Assembly: GCA_934462925.1 (NCBI GenBank) | Contig: CAKSIT010000004.1 | Coordinates: 133,448 to 197,447 of the forward strand | Direction of reading: 5' to 3' | DNA length: 64,000 bases | Source of the DNA: an uncultured Oscillospiraceae bacterium | GTDB taxonomy: Bacteria > Bacillota > Clostridia > Oscillospirales > Ruminococcaceae | Shown: piece after piece, positions 8,136-24,602 of the stretch | Layout: each line of letters starts with the position of its first letter | Numbering within the stretch: the first letter of the stretch is position 1 | Notes under the pieces: generated by a model | Told to the model about the DNA's origin: nothing | What the model saw: the letters and a program-made list of their open reading frames with translations, nothing else | Databases searched by the model: none | Position numbers and translations under genes: made by a program

Positions 8136-8756
8136 ATGAAAGTTATACTTGTAAACGGAAGCCCGCACGAAAAGGGCTGCACATACACCGCGCTTTGCGA
8201 AGCTGCGGGCGCGCTTGAAAAGAGCGGCGTTCAGACCGAGATATTCTGGGTGGGCGCGAAGCCGCTTGCGGGCTGCATGGGCTGCGGCGCGTGCAGGAGC
8301 AAGGGGGAGTGCGTTTTCGGCGACCGCGTGAACGAGTTTGTTGAACTCGCCAAGGGCGCGGACGGCTTTATATTCGGCTCGCCCGTGCATTACGCCTCGA
8401 TAAGCGGCGCTATGTGTTCGTTTATGGACAGGGCGTTCTATTCGGGCGGAGCGGCGCTGCGCGGCAAGCCCGCCGCGGGCATAGTAAGCTGCCGCAGGGG
8501 CGGCGCGAGCGCAGCGTTCGACGCGCTGAACAAGTATTTCACGATAAGCTGTATGCCCATAGTATCCTCGCAGTACTGGAATCAGGTACACGGCAACACG
8601 CCCGACGAGGTACGGCGCGACGAGGAGGGCTTGCAGACCATGCGCACGCTCGGCAGGAATATGGCGTGGCTGCTTAAGTGCATTGAAGCGGGCAGAGCGG
8701 CGGGCGTTGAGTTCCCCGAACGCGAAGCGCCGATACATACGAACTTCATACGTTAA
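8136..8756 (+). CDS. NAD(P)H-dependent FMN reductase / iron-sulfur flavoprotein
   Basis: A 206-residue flavodoxin-fold protein. The N-terminal VNGSPHEKGCTYTAL is the FMN-phosphate loop of the NADPH-dependent FMN reductase family. CMGCGACRSKGEC near residues 46-58 is the cysteine cluster of iron-sulfur flavoproteins, and GSPVHYASISGAMCSFMDR is the second flavin-binding segment. Such proteins pass electrons between NAD(P)H or ferredoxin and small acceptors. ATG follows GGAGG at a normal distance. It is a single gene; a structured repeat element is inserted one base after its stop codon. The physiological acceptor is unknown. Confidence 0.88.
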   Translation: MKVILVNGSPHEKGCTYTALCEAAGALEKSGVQTEIFWVGAKPLAGCMGCGACRSKGECVFGDRVNEFVELAKGADGFIFGSPVHYASISGAMCSFMDRAFYSGGAALRGKPAAGIVSCRRGGASAAFDALNKYFTISCMPIVSSQYWNQVHGNTPDEVRRDEEGLQTMRTLGRNMAWLLKCIEAGRAAGVEFPEREAPIHTNFIR

Positions 8757-8767
8757 AATAAGTAAGA

Positions 8768-8956
8768 CAGACCGTCGGGAAACCCCCATACGGGGGTTTC
8801 CCGACGGGGCATCTCAGCTGCGCGCACTCATTGTCGGCACGCCGACAATTCGCACACTTGCTGAGATAAAAGAGTTTTTTGCCTCGGGAAGCCCGAGGCA
8901 AAAAAGTTATTTCAAAGCCCGCATACGCGGGCAAGATTGACTTTTTCAACAGGCTG
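8768..8956 (+). mobile_element. Structured repeat element, copy 1 (189 bp)
   Basis: Begins CAGACCGTCGGGAAA and ends TTTTTCAACAGGCTG, imperfect terminal inverted repeats. The 11-bp direct repeat AATAAGTAAGA flanks it (8757-8767 and 8957-8967). Inside are strong hairpins: GGGAAACCCCC/GGGGGTTTCCC, ATCTCAGC/GCTGAGAT enclosing a smaller one, TTGCCTCGGG/CCCGAGGCAA and GCCCGC/GCGGGC. Other copies are at 25811, 35598 and 38556. Confidence 0.85.
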
Positions 8957-8966
8957 AATAAGTAAG

Positions 8967-9010
8967 ATTCACCCTCGCGTTTTTAGTGAGGGTGAATTTC
9001 TCTCTTTTGC
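8967..9010 (+). terminator. Terminator upstream of rpoB
   Basis: Stem ATTCACCCTC / GAGGGTGAAT followed by a T-rich tail. It probably belonged to the flavoprotein gene before the repeat element was inserted between them. Confidence 0.7.
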
Positions 9011-9111
9011 ACAAAAAGTGGGGTGAAAATTCTACACATCAAAACGTAGAAAAAAATTCGGAACGGCGCTTAAAATTTTATGTATACTTAGAAAAAAGTC
9101 TGATTATTCTC

Positions 9112-9140
9112 TTGACAAATTGACAATATTATGATATAAT
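9112..9140 (+). promoter_or_regulatory. rpoBC promoter
   Basis: Consensus TTGACA (9112-9117), a 17-base spacer and TATAAT (9135-9140). It leaves a leader of about 115 bases before rpoB and separates rpoBC from any ribosomal-protein genes upstream. Confidence 0.85.
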
Positions 9141-9260
9141 ACTATACTGTATCATAATGGATTTGTGTGCGAAAAGCGCGGTTCTGACCGATTTTTTTCG
9201 CAATTTTCGGCGTTTTGCACACATTTCCCGACCCAATTTTTATAAGGAGTGATAAAGCCG

Positions 9261-13112
<3,852 letters not shown>

Positions 13113-13158
13113 TACTCACCGACACCTTAAGGAATTTCCGAGAAAAAGAGGTATATAA

Positions 13159-16713
<3,555 letters not shown>

Positions 16714-16750
16714 AATAGACAAAAATTCTTAGCAAAAATATAATATTAAG

Positions 16751-16800
16751 GGTGCTTGTCACAAAGATGCCTCGCGGCGTCTTGACAAGCACCTTTGTAT
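16751..16800 (+). terminator. Terminator after rpoC
   Basis: Eleven-base stem GGTGCTTGTCA (16751-16761) / TGACAAGCACC (16783-16793) followed by TTTGTATTT. Its right arm contains the -35 box of the rpsL promoter. Confidence 0.8.
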
Positions 16801-16810
16801 TTGATATAAT
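16782..16810 (+). promoter_or_regulatory. rpsL-rpsG-fusA promoter
   Basis: Consensus TTGACA (16782-16787), 17 bases, TATAAT (16805-16810), overlapping the 3' arm of the rpoC terminator. Confidence 0.85.
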
Positions 16811-16878
16811 ATTCTAGTGTGAATATTTTGCCTTAGGGTGGCAAAAATAAGCACGAAAATTTTTTTGGAGGTGAAACA

Positions 16879-17304
16879 ATGCCTACTTTTAATCAGCTGG
16901 TTCGTAAGGGACGCGAGGTTTCCGAAAAGAAATCCAAAGCTCCTGCACTTCAGAAGGGTATGAACACTCTGCGCAAGCAGCAGATTGACCAGCATTCCCC
17001 CCAGAAGCGCGGCGTATGCACGGCGGTCAGAACCCAGACTCCTAAGAAGCCTAACTCCGCAATGAGAAAGGTTGCCAGAGTAAGGATTTCCAACGGCTAT
17101 GAAGTTACAGCCTACATTCCCGGTATCGGACACAAACTGCAGGAACACTCCGTTGTTCTTATCCGCGGCGGTCGTGTAAAGGACCTCCCTGGTGTGCGTT
17201 ACCACATCATTCGCGGTACTCTTGACGCGCAGGGCGTGGACAAGAGAATGCAGGGACGCTCCAAGTACGGTGCAAAGCGTCCGAAGGCTGGAAAGAAAGC
17301 GTAA
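16879..17304 (+). CDS. rpsL: 30S ribosomal protein S12
   Basis: A 141-residue S12, which contacts the decoding centre of the 30S subunit. It has the invariant TPKKPNSA and [12 protein letters not shown] loops with wild-type lysines at the streptomycin-resistance positions, and ends with [12 protein letters not shown] strong GGAGGTGA site precedes the ATG. It heads the classical str operon rpsL-rpsG-fusA, with its own promoter. Confidence 0.98.
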   Translation: MPTFNQLVRKGREVSEKKSKAPALQKGMNTLRKQQIDQHSPQKRGVCTAVRTQTPKKPNSAMRKVARVRISNGYEVTAYIPGIGHKLQEHSVVLIRGGRVKDLPGVRYHIIRGTLDAQGVDKRMQGRSKYGAKRPKAGKKA

Positions 17305-17428
17305 TTTCTGAGAGAGCTTTCAGGCAGGGCATTGTTTTGTGATAAAGATTGCCTTTTGCTTGGATAGCGGAAGAATTTTGCTTTCGAGTACCTATGATTT
17401 TCATTTCGTATGAAGGAGGGAAGTTAAA

Positions 17429-17899
17429 GTGCCAAGAAGAGGTAATGTCCCCAAGCGTGAGGTTCTGCCGGACCCTATGTACGGTTCTGAGCTGGTATCC
17501 AGACTCATCAACAACATCATGCTTGACGGAAAGAAGGGCGTAGCCCAGAAAATCGTATACGGCGCATTCGAGATAGTTGCCGAGAAATCGGGCAAGGACG
17601 CTCTCGAGGCTTTCGAGGAGGCAATGGAGAACATCATGCCCCAGCTCGAGGTTAAGGCTCGCCGCGTCGGCGGTGCAACCTACCAGGTTCCTATGGAGGT
17701 TCGCCCCGAAAGACGCCGCACGCTCGGTCTCAGGTGGATAACCACCTACAGCCGCGCACGCAGCGAAAAGACAATGAAGGAAAGACTTGCAAACGAGATA
17801 CTTGACGCGCTTAAGGGTCAGGGCGGCGCTTGCAAGAAGCGTGACGATACTCACAAGATGGCCGAGGCCAACAGAGCATTCGCTCACTACAAGTGGTAA
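17429..17899 (+). CDS. rpsG: 30S ribosomal protein S7
   Basis: A 156-residue S7, the primary binder of the 3' domain of 16S rRNA. It starts with GTG ([13 protein letters not shown] follows), preceded by [24 protein letters not shown] and the C-terminal AFAHYKW are diagnostic. The 124-base gap after rpsL has no recognised element, although S7 is often a translational repressor of this operon. Confidence 0.98.
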   Translation: MPRRGNVPKREVLPDPMYGSELVSRLINNIMLDGKKGVAQKIVYGAFEIVAEKSGKDALEAFEEAMENIMPQLEVKARRVGGATYQVPMEVRPERRRTLGLRWITTYSRARSEKTMKERLANEILDALKGQGGACKKRDDTHKMAEANRAFAHYKW

Positions 17900-17965
17900 T
17901 AAGAGCCGCAGGAAGCTTTGCGGCGTAACTGCCGCTTAGTATTCTGCAACAATATGGAGGATTTT

Positions 17966-20068
17966 ATGAAAAGAGACGTTTCTCTCGAAATGACCCGTAA
18001 TATTGGTATAATGGCTCATATCGATGCCGGTAAGACCACTACCACCGAGCGTATACTGTTCTACACAGGTATTAACCACAAGATTGGTGAAACCCATGAT
18101 GGTACGGCTACGATGGACTGGATGGTTCAGGAGCAGGAGAGAGGTATAACCATTACTTCTGCTGCGACCACCGCGTTCTGGAATGACCGCAAGAATAACA
18201 AGATTCGTATCAATATTATCGATACCCCCGGCCACGTTGACTTTACTGTTGAAGTTCAGCGTTCGCTGCGCGTCCTCGATGGCTCTGTAACTGTATTCTG
18301 CGCTAAGGGCGGCGTTGAGCCGCAGTCTGAAACAGTTTGGCGCCAGGCGGACAACTACCACGTACCCAGAATGGCTTATGTAAATAAGATGGATATTATG
18401 GGTGCAGACTTCTACAACGTAGTACACATGATGCACGACAGACTGAAGTGCAACGCCGTTCCTATCCAGCTGCCTATCGGCGCTGAGGCGTCCTTCAGAG
18501 GCATCATTGACCTCGTTGAGATGAACGCAGATGTATACTATGACGACCTCGGCAAGGATATGCGCGTGGAAGAAATTCCCGAGGATATGAAGGAAAAGGC
18601 TGAGGAATACAGAGCTAACCTTCTCGAGAAGGTAGCCGAGCTCGACGACGACCTCATGGAGAGATACCTCGAGAACGAGGGTGCAGATTTCACCGCTGAG
18701 GAAATCAGAGCTGCCATCAGAAAGGGCACGATTGAAAACAAGTTCGTTCCCGTAATCTGCGGTACTTCCTACAGAAACAAGGGCGTACAGAAGCTTCTTG
18801 ACGCTGTTGTTGACTATATGCCTTCTCCTCTCGATATCCCCGCTATCAAGGGTACTAACCCAGAAACAGGCGAGGAGGAGGAAAGACACGCAGGCGACGA
18901 CCAGCCTTTCTCCGCTCTTGCATTCAAAATCGCAACTGACCCGTTCGTTGGTAAGCTCTGCTTCTTCCGCGTATACTCGGGTTATGTTGAGGCAGGTACG
19001 AGCGTTCTCAACTCCGTAAAGGACAAGAACGAGCGTATGGGTCGTATTCTCCAGATGCACTCCAACCACAGACAGGATATCGAGGCTTGCCCCTGCGGCG
19101 ATATCGCGGCGGTAGTCGGCACGAAGTACACCACAACAGGTGATACCCTGTGCGACGAGAACCACCCGATAATCCTCGAGTCCATGGAGTTCCCCGAGCC
19201 TGTTATCGACCTTGCTATTGAGCCTAAGACCAAGGCAGGTCAGGAAAAGATGGCGCTTGCACTTGCAAAGCTCGCCGAGGAAGACCCCACCTTCAAGACA
19301 TGGACCAACCAGGAAACCGGTCAGACCATTATCGCAGGTATGGGTGAGCTTCACCTTGAGATTATCGTAGACAGACTGCTCCGCGAGTTCAAGGTTGAGG
19401 CTAACGTAGGCGCTCCGCAGGTTGCTTATAAGGAGACCATCACGGGCGACGCTGACGTTGATATGAAGTATAAGCGTCAGTCGGGCGGTTCGGGTCAGTA
19501 CGGTCACGTTAAAATCAGAGTTACCCCGAACGAGTCGGGCAAGGGTTACGAGTTCAGCAACGACGTTGTCGGCGGCTCTATCCCGAAGGAGTTCATTCCT
19601 GCTGTTGACGCAGGTATTCAGGGCGCGCTCAATGCGGGCGTTCTCGCAGGATTCCCTGTTGTTGATATCAAGGTTTCGCTCTACGACGGTTCTTATCACG
19701 AGGTTGACTCGTCTGAAATGGCGTTTAAGATTGCAGGTTCTATGGCTATCAAGGAAGCCCTCAGACAGGCGCATTCCGTTATCCTCGAGCCTATCATGAG
19801 AGTCGATGTTGTCGTTCCCGATGATTATATCGGTAACGTAATCGGCGACCTCAACTCACGCCGCGGTCAGATTCAGAATCAGGAAACGAGAAGCGGTACT
19901 GTTCAGGTAACGGCGTTTGTTCCGCTGTCTGAGATGTTCGGCTACTCCAACGACCTTCGCTCCAAGACGCAGGGCCGCGGCCAGTATGTAATGCAGCCCA
20001 GCCACTACATCGAAGTTCCGAAGTCCATTTCTGAGCAGATTATGAGCAAGCGTAAGCAGAACGACTGA
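17966..20068 (+). CDS. fusA: Elongation factor G
   Basis: EF-G of 700 residues, the translocase GTPase. GTPase motifs are [25 protein letters not shown] and NKMD, followed by domains II-V ending with [15 protein letters not shown]. The ATG at 17966 is chosen because ATGGAGG precedes it and the product begins with the canonical [20 protein letters not shown]; an in-frame start 48 bases upstream would add an unlikely 16-residue extension. Confidence 0.98.
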   Translation: MKRDVSLEMTRNIGIMAHIDAGKTTTTERILFYTGINHKIGETHDGTATMDWMVQEQERGITITSAATTAFWNDRKNNKIRINIIDTPGHVDFTVEVQRSLRVLDGSVTVFCAKGGVEPQSETVWRQADNYHVPRMAYVNKMDIMGADFYNVVHMMHDRLKCNAVPIQLPIGAEASFRGIIDLVEMNADVYYDDLGKDMRVEEIPEDMKEKAEEYRANLLEKVAELDDDLMERYLENEGADFTAEEIRAAIRKGTIENKFVPVICGTSYRNKGVQKLLDAVVDYMPSPLDIPAIKGTNPETGEEEERHAGDDQPFSALAFKIATDPFVGKLCFFRVYSGYVEAGTSVLNSVKDKNERMGRILQMHSNHRQDIEACPCGDIAAVVGTKYTTTGDTLCDENHPIILESMEFPEPVIDLAIEPKTKAGQEKMALALAKLAEEDPTFKTWTNQETGQTIIAGMGELHLEIIVDRLLREFKVEANVGAPQVAYKETITGDADVDMKYKRQSGGSGQYGHVKIRVTPNESGKGYEFSNDVVGGSIPKEFIPAVDAGIQGALNAGVLAGFPVVDIKVSLYDGSYHEVDSSEMAFKIAGSMAIKEALRQAHSVILEPIMRVDVVVPDDYIGNVIGDLNSRRGQIQNQETRSGTVQVTAFVPLSEMFGYSNDLRSKTQGRGQYVMQPSHYIEVPKSISEQIMSKRKQND

Positions 20069-20078
20069 TTTTTTCGGT

Positions 20079-20106
20079 AATCAAGCAAAAACTACTTGAT
20101 TTTTCT
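20079..20106 (+). terminator. Terminator after fusA
   Basis: Stem AATCAAG (20079-20085) / CTTGATT (20095-20101) followed by TTTT. The right arm again overlaps the -35 of the next promoter. Confidence 0.6.
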
Positions 20107-20124
20107 GCGAAAAGCTGTTAAAAT
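20096..20124 (+). promoter_or_regulatory. tuf promoter
   Basis: TTGATT (20096-20101), 17 bases, TAAAAT (20119-20124). A CCCCGC/GCGGGG hairpin follows in the leader at about 20152-20170. Confidence 0.6.
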
Positions 20125-20201
20125 GTTATTATCAGCAAAAAGAAGGCTATCCCCGCTTGTGGGCGGGGTGCGCCCAATTTACCTATAAGGAGGAAATACC
20201 A

Positions 20202-21440
20202 ATGGCAAAGGAAAAGTATAATTCCACAAAGCCCCACGTAAACATCGGTACTATCGGTCACGTAGACCACGGTAAGACCACTACTACTGCGGCTATCACA
20301 AAGTGGCTGTCCCTTCAGGGCAAGGCTAAGTTCGAAGCATACGACATGATCGATAAGGCTCCCGAGGAGAGAGAGCGTGGTATCACAATCAACACCGCTC
20401 ACGTTGAGTACGAGACCGAAAAGCGTCACTACGCTCACGTTGACTGCCCCGGTCATGCTGACTACATCAAGAACATGATTACAGGTGCAGCTCAGATGGA
20501 CGGCGCTATCCTTATCGTTGCAGGTACTGACGGCCCTATGGCTCAGACCAGAGAGCACATCCTGCTTGCACGTCAGGTAGGCGTTCCCTCGATCGTTGTA
20601 TTCGTAAACAAGTGCGACGACGTTGACGACTGCACATATGATGAGACTACCGGCGAGTACAAGGATTCCGAGATGCTCGAGCTGGTTGAGATGGATATCC
20701 GCGACGAGCTGACCAAGAACGGCTTTGACGGCGACAACACTCCCGTTATCTTCGGTTCTGCTTACAAGGCGCTGAACTCCACCTCCACCGATCCTAACGC
20801 TCCCGAGTATCACTGCATCAAGGAGCTTATGGACGCTGTTGACGACTATATCCCCACTCCTGACCGTAAGGAAGACCTTCCTTTCCTTATGCCTGTTGAG
20901 GACACTATGACCATTACCGGTCGTGGTACTGTTGCTACAGGCCGTGTAGAGCGTGGCATAGTTAAGGTAAACGACACCGTTGAGATTACCGGTCTTACCG
21001 ACGAGCCCAAGTCCACTGTTGTTACCGGTCTTGAGATGTTCAGAAAGACCCTTGACGAGGCAGTTGCCGGTTACAACATCGGCGCTCTGCTCCGTGGTAT
21101 CACCCGTCAGGATATCGAGCGCGGTCAGGTTCTCTGCAAGCCCGGCTCTATCCACCCCCACACCAAGTTCACCGGTCAGGTTTACGTTCTTAAGAAGGAA
21201 GAGGGCGGTCGTCATACTCCGTTCGTTTCCAACTACCGTCCGCAGTTCTTCTTCAGAACTACCGACGTTACCGGCGTAATTACCCTGCCTGCTGACAAGG
21301 AAATGTGCATGCCCGGCGATAACGTTGTAATGGACGTTGAGCTTATCACTCCTATCGCAATTGAGGAAGGTCTCCGCTTCGCTATCCGCGAGGGCGGCAG
21401 AACCGTAGGCTCTGGCGTTGTTACCAAGATTAATAGCTAA
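20202..21440 (+). CDS. tuf: Elongation factor Tu
   Basis: EF-Tu, the GTPase that delivers aminoacyl-tRNA to the ribosome. The ATG at 20202 follows TAAGGAGG and gives 412 residues. Motifs are [23 protein letters not shown] and NKCD. The protein is 15 to 20 residues longer than usual because of extra residues in the G domain after the NKCD motif ([13 protein letters not shown]) and near [15 protein letters not shown]. Both lie on surface loops in known structures, so the protein should be functional. Confidence 0.98.
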   Translation: MAKEKYNSTKPHVNIGTIGHVDHGKTTTTAAITKWLSLQGKAKFEAYDMIDKAPEERERGITINTAHVEYETEKRHYAHVDCPGHADYIKNMITGAAQMDGAILIVAGTDGPMAQTREHILLARQVGVPSIVVFVNKCDDVDDCTYDETTGEYKDSEMLELVEMDIRDELTKNGFDGDNTPVIFGSAYKALNSTSTDPNAPEYHCIKELMDAVDDYIPTPDRKEDLPFLMPVEDTMTITGRGTVATGRVERGIVKVNDTVEITGLTDEPKSTVVTGLEMFRKTLDEAVAGYNIGALLRGITRQDIERGQVLCKPGSIHPHTKFTGQVYVLKKEEGGRHTPFVSNYRPQFFFRTTDVTGVITLPADKEMCMPGDNVVMDVELITPIAIEEGLRFAIREGGRTVGSGVVTKINS

Positions 21441-21450
21441 TTAGCTGCTT

Positions 21451-21529
21451 GCGTAAGCGAAGCGTCGCGTTGCGTAAGCGAAGCGTCGCGTTGCGTAAGC
21501 GAAGCGTCGCGTTGCGTAAGCGTCGCGTT
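21451..21529. repeat. Tandem array of 21-bp units after tuf
   Basis: Three perfect copies of a 21-bp unit (GCGTAAGCGAAGCGTCGC plus GTT) and one shortened 16-bp copy, starting ten bases after the tuf stop. The unit can pair GCG..GC-GAA-GC..CGC. It resembles the 23-bp array at 57626-58016. Confidence 0.9.
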
Positions 21530-21543
21530 ATGCCAATTAAAAC

Positions 21544-21576
21544 AAACCGCTCTCTGAAAAGGGAGCGGTTTTTGTG
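21544..21576 (+). terminator. tuf terminator
   Basis: Stem AAACCGCTC / GGAGCGGTTT followed by TTTGTGTTGT. Confidence 0.8.
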
Positions 21577-21742
21577 TTGTGGTTCTTGTTCTGTGATTTT
21601 TGTTCTGCGGGTCGTGCGCGAGGATTCTGTGCGTTGAGCGGTGCAGGGAGTCTCGCCTGTGAGAGCTTGCGGAAATGCGAAAGCCTGCGGCAGTACCAAG
21701 CGTGCTTATGCGGCACTGCGCGTACACCCGTAAATATTGCAC

Positions 21743-21779
21743 AAAAAATCCCCCGCCGTACGTGGCAGGGGATTTTTTG
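21743..21779. terminator. Bidirectional terminator between tuf and leuA
   Basis: AAAAAATCCCC / GGGGATTTTTT with a short GC-rich top, with U-runs on both strands. It serves leuA on the minus strand. The stretch 21580-21740 before it holds nothing I recognise. Confidence 0.75.
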
Positions 21780-21832
21780 TAATGTCGCACCGGAGGCTGC
21801 GTTACGGTGCGTTAATCCGTGCCTTGCTGCGC

Positions 21833-23494
21833 TCAGATAAGCCCCGAATTGTTGATAGCGGAAACAAGCGCGTAGAGCGAAGCGGTGATGATATCCGTGT
21901 CGATACCCGCGCCCCAGCTGATGCCGTTAGCGGCAGTAATGCCGATATAGGAAGCAGCCTTTGATTTGGACGTTGTTTCGATAGCGTTCTCGGTAAAGGT
22001 TTCTAAATGGTAGTCAATGCCAAGACCGTTCTTTATTGCGTTGGAAACCGCGTCAAGGCGGCCGTTGCCCTTACCCGCATATGTGCGCTTCTCGCCGTTT
22101 ATCTTAACGGTAATGTCGGCTTCGATAGAAGGCCCTTGCTGAGTGTAGTGCGCCTCGACAAGCTCAAGCTTTGTTTTGAGGTTTACGTAGCTCTCCTCGA
22201 AAATCTTGTATATCTCCGCGGGGTGCAGCTCCTTGTGCGCGTGGTCGGAAACGCTCTTTACCTTGTAGCCGAAATTCTCGCGCATTTTCGGGGGCATGAC
22301 TATGCCGTAGGACTGCTCCATAAGGTAGCCTATGCCGCCCTTGCCCGACTGCGAGTTGATACGGATAACGTCGCCCTCGTACTCTCTGCCGATGTCGTGC
22401 GGGTCGATGGGGATATAGGGGACGTTCCAATGCTCGGGGTCTTTTTCCTCGCGCCACTTCATGCCCTTTGCGATAGCGTCCTGATGCGAGCCGCTGAACG
22501 CCGCGAACACGAGCTGTCCGCTGTACGGCATACGCTCGTAAATGTGCATACGCGTAAGCCGCTCGTAAACCGAGGCAAGCTCGGGCAGGTCGGAGAAATC
22601 AAGACCAGGCTCAACGCCGTGCGAGTACATATTGAGCGCCACCGTTACGATATCGACGTTGCCCGTGCGCTCGCCGTTGCCGAAAAGCGTTCCCTCAACG
22701 CGGTCAGCGCCCGCAAGAAGCCCGAGTTCGGTGTCGGCAACGCCGCAGCCGCGGTCGTTGTGCGGGTGGAGGGATATCTCAAGGCTCTCACGGCCGTGAA
22801 GCACCTTGCACATATATTCAATTTGCTGCGCGTAAACGTGCGGCATGGACTCCTCAACGGTAACGGGCAGGTTGATGATGACCTTGTTGTCGGGCGTGGG
22901 CTTCCAGATGTCGATAACGGCGTTGCATATCTCGGCGGCAAACTCGGGTTCAGTACCCGTAAAGCTTTCGGGGGAGTACTCGAAGCGGAAGCTGCCGGGG
23001 GTCTTTTCCTTGTACTCGTTGAGAAGCTTTGCGCCCGTTACGGCGATATCGATTATTTCCTGCTTGTTCTTGCGGAACACCTGCTCGCGCTGCGCCACGG
23101 ACGTTGAGTTGTAGAGGTGTACGATAGCGTGCTTGCAGCCCTCGAGCGCCTCGAACGTCTTTTTAATGATATGCTCGCGCGACTGCGTGAGAACCTGCAC
23201 GGTAACGTCGTCGGGGATAAGGTCGCGCTCGATAAGCGCGCGGCAGAACTCGTACTCCGTTTCGCTTGCGGCGGGGAAGCCTATCTCTATCTCCTTGAAG
23301 CCCACCTTTACAAGGCGCGTGAAGAACTCGAGCTTCTCCTCAAGGCTCATAGGGATTATGAGCGCCTGATTGCCGTCGCGCAGGTCGACGCTGCACCACT
23401 TGGGGGCTTTGTCGATGTACTCCTTGTTCACCCAGTCAAGGCAGGGGAACGGGGGCATGAAATAGCGTCTTGTGTACTTGCTTGATTTAGTCAT
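21833..23494 (-). CDS. leuA: 2-isopropylmalate synthase (LeuA type 2)
   Basis: A 553-residue enzyme that condenses acetyl-CoA with 2-ketoisovalerate, the committed step to leucine. CSVDLRDGNQALIIPM is the start of the TIM barrel and its metal site; HNDRGCGVADTELG is the second HxH-type region. The C-terminal allosteric domain (about 430-550) is present. Length and sequence fit the long, yeast-like class rather than the 510-residue class. The ATG at 23494 follows AGGAAAGGA; the frame upstream runs into the T-box and is not translated. It is a single gene under T-box control. Confidence 0.95.
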   Translation of the reverse strand: MTKSSKYTRRYFMPPFPCLDWVNKEYIDKAPKWCSVDLRDGNQALIIPMSLEEKLEFFTRLVKVGFKEIEIGFPAASETEYEFCRALIERDLIPDDVTVQVLTQSREHIIKKTFEALEGCKHAIVHLYNSTSVAQREQVFRKNKQEIIDIAVTGAKLLNEYKEKTPGSFRFEYSPESFTGTEPEFAAEICNAVIDIWKPTPDNKVIINLPVTVEESMPHVYAQQIEYMCKVLHGRESLEISLHPHNDRGCGVADTELGLLAGADRVEGTLFGNGERTGNVDIVTVALNMYSHGVEPGLDFSDLPELASVYERLTRMHIYERMPYSGQLVFAAFSGSHQDAIAKGMKWREEKDPEHWNVPYIPIDPHDIGREYEGDVIRINSQSGKGGIGYLMEQSYGIVMPPKMRENFGYKVKSVSDHAHKELHPAEIYKIFEESYVNLKTKLELVEAHYTQQGPSIEADITVKINGEKRTYAGKGNGRLDAVSNAIKNGLGIDYHLETFTENAIETTSKSKAASYIGITAANGISWGAGIDTDIITASLYALVSAINNSGLI

Positions 23495-23533
23495 GATGTA
23501 TTCCTTTCCTGTGACGAAGCGCCTCGCGGGGCA

Positions 23534-23795
23534 ATAAAAAAACTCCATCTCCTTAATAAGAGATGAAGTCGTAAACTCCACGGTACCACTCTTGTTGGCT
23601 GAAAACCCGCTCTGCCACATCTGACAATGTGTTTCTCGATAACGGGAGATACCGTAGCGGCTTAATTGCCTAAGCGTTCTGCCGCTCTGCTCGGGGAGGA
23701 GTTATATCCGCGCACGACTGCCGCGCTCGCACCAAACGGCGGCTCTCTGAAAGCTCACGCATCGGACTTTGTTCCCTTCAACGCATTTGAACTAT
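23534..23795 (-). promoter_or_regulatory. T-box leader of leuA
   Basis: On the minus strand the leader carries the T-box sequence AAGAGTGGTACCGTGGA (about 23595-23579), whose core pairs with the uncharged tRNA acceptor end. It is followed by the terminator ACTTCATCTC / GAGATGGAGT and a run of T (23570-23534). Stem I occupies roughly 23790-23660. The amino acid is expected to be leucine from the gene; I could not fix the specifier codon with certainty, though a CUC lies in a suitable region near 23703. Confidence 0.9.
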
Positions 23796-23804
23796 TACAC
23801 ACTC

Positions 23805-23833
23805 ATTATAACACGCTTCTGCGCGTTTGTCAA
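23805..23833 (-). promoter_or_regulatory. leuA promoter
   Basis: TTGACA (23833-23828), 17 bases, TATAAT (23810-23805) on the minus strand, just upstream of the T-box. Confidence 0.85.
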
Positions 23834-23877
23834 GTGCTTTCTCGCAGAAATCTCAGCACGCTTCCCGCCAAACGAAA

Positions 23878-24240
23878 AAAGTCCCGCAGATGTGCGTTCT
23901 GCGGGACTTGACCGACAGGACGAAAAAAGGAAGGAAAACGCCCTGAAGGTCGGGGGAGGTATTATTGTGTAACAGGCAGGGAGCGCTGTGCGGGTGCGTT
24001 CCGCTGCTGTGACTATATAATACCGCACTTCTTTGAACGATTTATTACGGTTTTGTGAAATCAAGATGAAAATGATTCCCGCATGGGGTTTATCTGCAAA
24101 AAGCGAGCTTTTACATCAGCCCGCAGCGCTGCGCGTTGTTTTTAAGCAGAAGCGTGGCGCGGCGCGCCTGCCGCAAAAACAGCTCCCTGTTTACGGCTGT
24201 GGAGGAGAAGTACTGCCCGTAATAGTCGCACAAGTCTGCT
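23878..24240 (-). ncRNA. Candidate non-coding transcript between leuA and metK
   Basis: A consensus minus-strand promoter (24272-24244) is followed about 360 bases later by a strong terminator: AAGTCCCGCAGA / TCTGCGGGACTT with a run of T (23910-23878). No frame in between has an ATG with a ribosome binding site. The first part could be read as about 40 residues ending RCGLM, but only from a TTG with no room for a leader. The sequence does not show the signatures of 6S, SRP, tmRNA or RNase P RNA. Either a small RNA or a decayed gene. Confidence 0.4.
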
Positions 24241-24243
24241 AAT

Positions 24244-24272
24244 ATTATACCAAACCTTGAAGATACTGTCAA
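24244..24272 (-). promoter_or_regulatory. Promoter of the candidate ncRNA
   Basis: TTGACA (24272-24267), 17 bases, TATAAT (24249-24244) on the minus strand, divergent from the metK promoter 36 bases away. Confidence 0.7.
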
Positions 24273-24307
24273 GCGCGCGGAAAATTTGAGAAATACCGCA
24301 ATATGTA

Positions 24308-24336
24308 TTGACAGCGCGGGAAATATGTGCTATACT
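24308..24336 (+). promoter_or_regulatory. metK promoter
   Basis: TTGACA (24308-24313), 17 bases, TATACT (24331-24336), just ahead of the SAM riboswitch. Confidence 0.8.
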
Positions 24337-24351
24337 ATATTCGACAAAAAC

Positions 24352-24534
24352 CTTATCAAGAGAGGCTTCTTGCTCGCAAGAGCGGGGGACTGGTCCCTGT
24401 GAAGCCCGGCAACCTATTCGCACGGCGCGCGCTTTGCGGAAAAGGTGCTACTTCCTGCGGCGGCTGTATGCTGCCGAGAGATGAGGAGTGAAGACGAAGT
24501 ACGCTCACTCCTTATGGAGTGAGTTTTTGTTTTG
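24352..24534 (+). promoter_or_regulatory. SAM-I (S-box) riboswitch of metK
   Basis: The leader contains the S-box core in order: CTTATCAAGAG, GGGGGACTGGTCCC, TGAAGCCCGGCAACC, GGTGCTACTTCC and GAGAGATGAG, which closes the first helix. It ends in the terminator CTCACTCC / GGAGTGAG and TTTTTGTTTT (24504-24534). High SAM should fold the aptamer, release the terminator and shut off SAM synthetase. Confidence 0.95.
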
Positions 24535-24602
24535 CAGGTAAACGGGTAAAGGCGAGCTGAAAGCGCCCGACGGCGCGTATCGCCGCATAAGAAAGGAAAA
24601 AC

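Noticed and set aside
23878..24240. 6S, SRP, tmRNA or RNase P RNA
   Set aside because: None of their conserved cores (for example the GGAAGCAG-type SRP tip, or a tRNA-like 3' CCA end) could be found.
24142..24423. A 93-codon minus-strand gene overlapping the SAM riboswitch
   Set aside because: It is antisense to a clear riboswitch, has no ribosome binding site and no family features.
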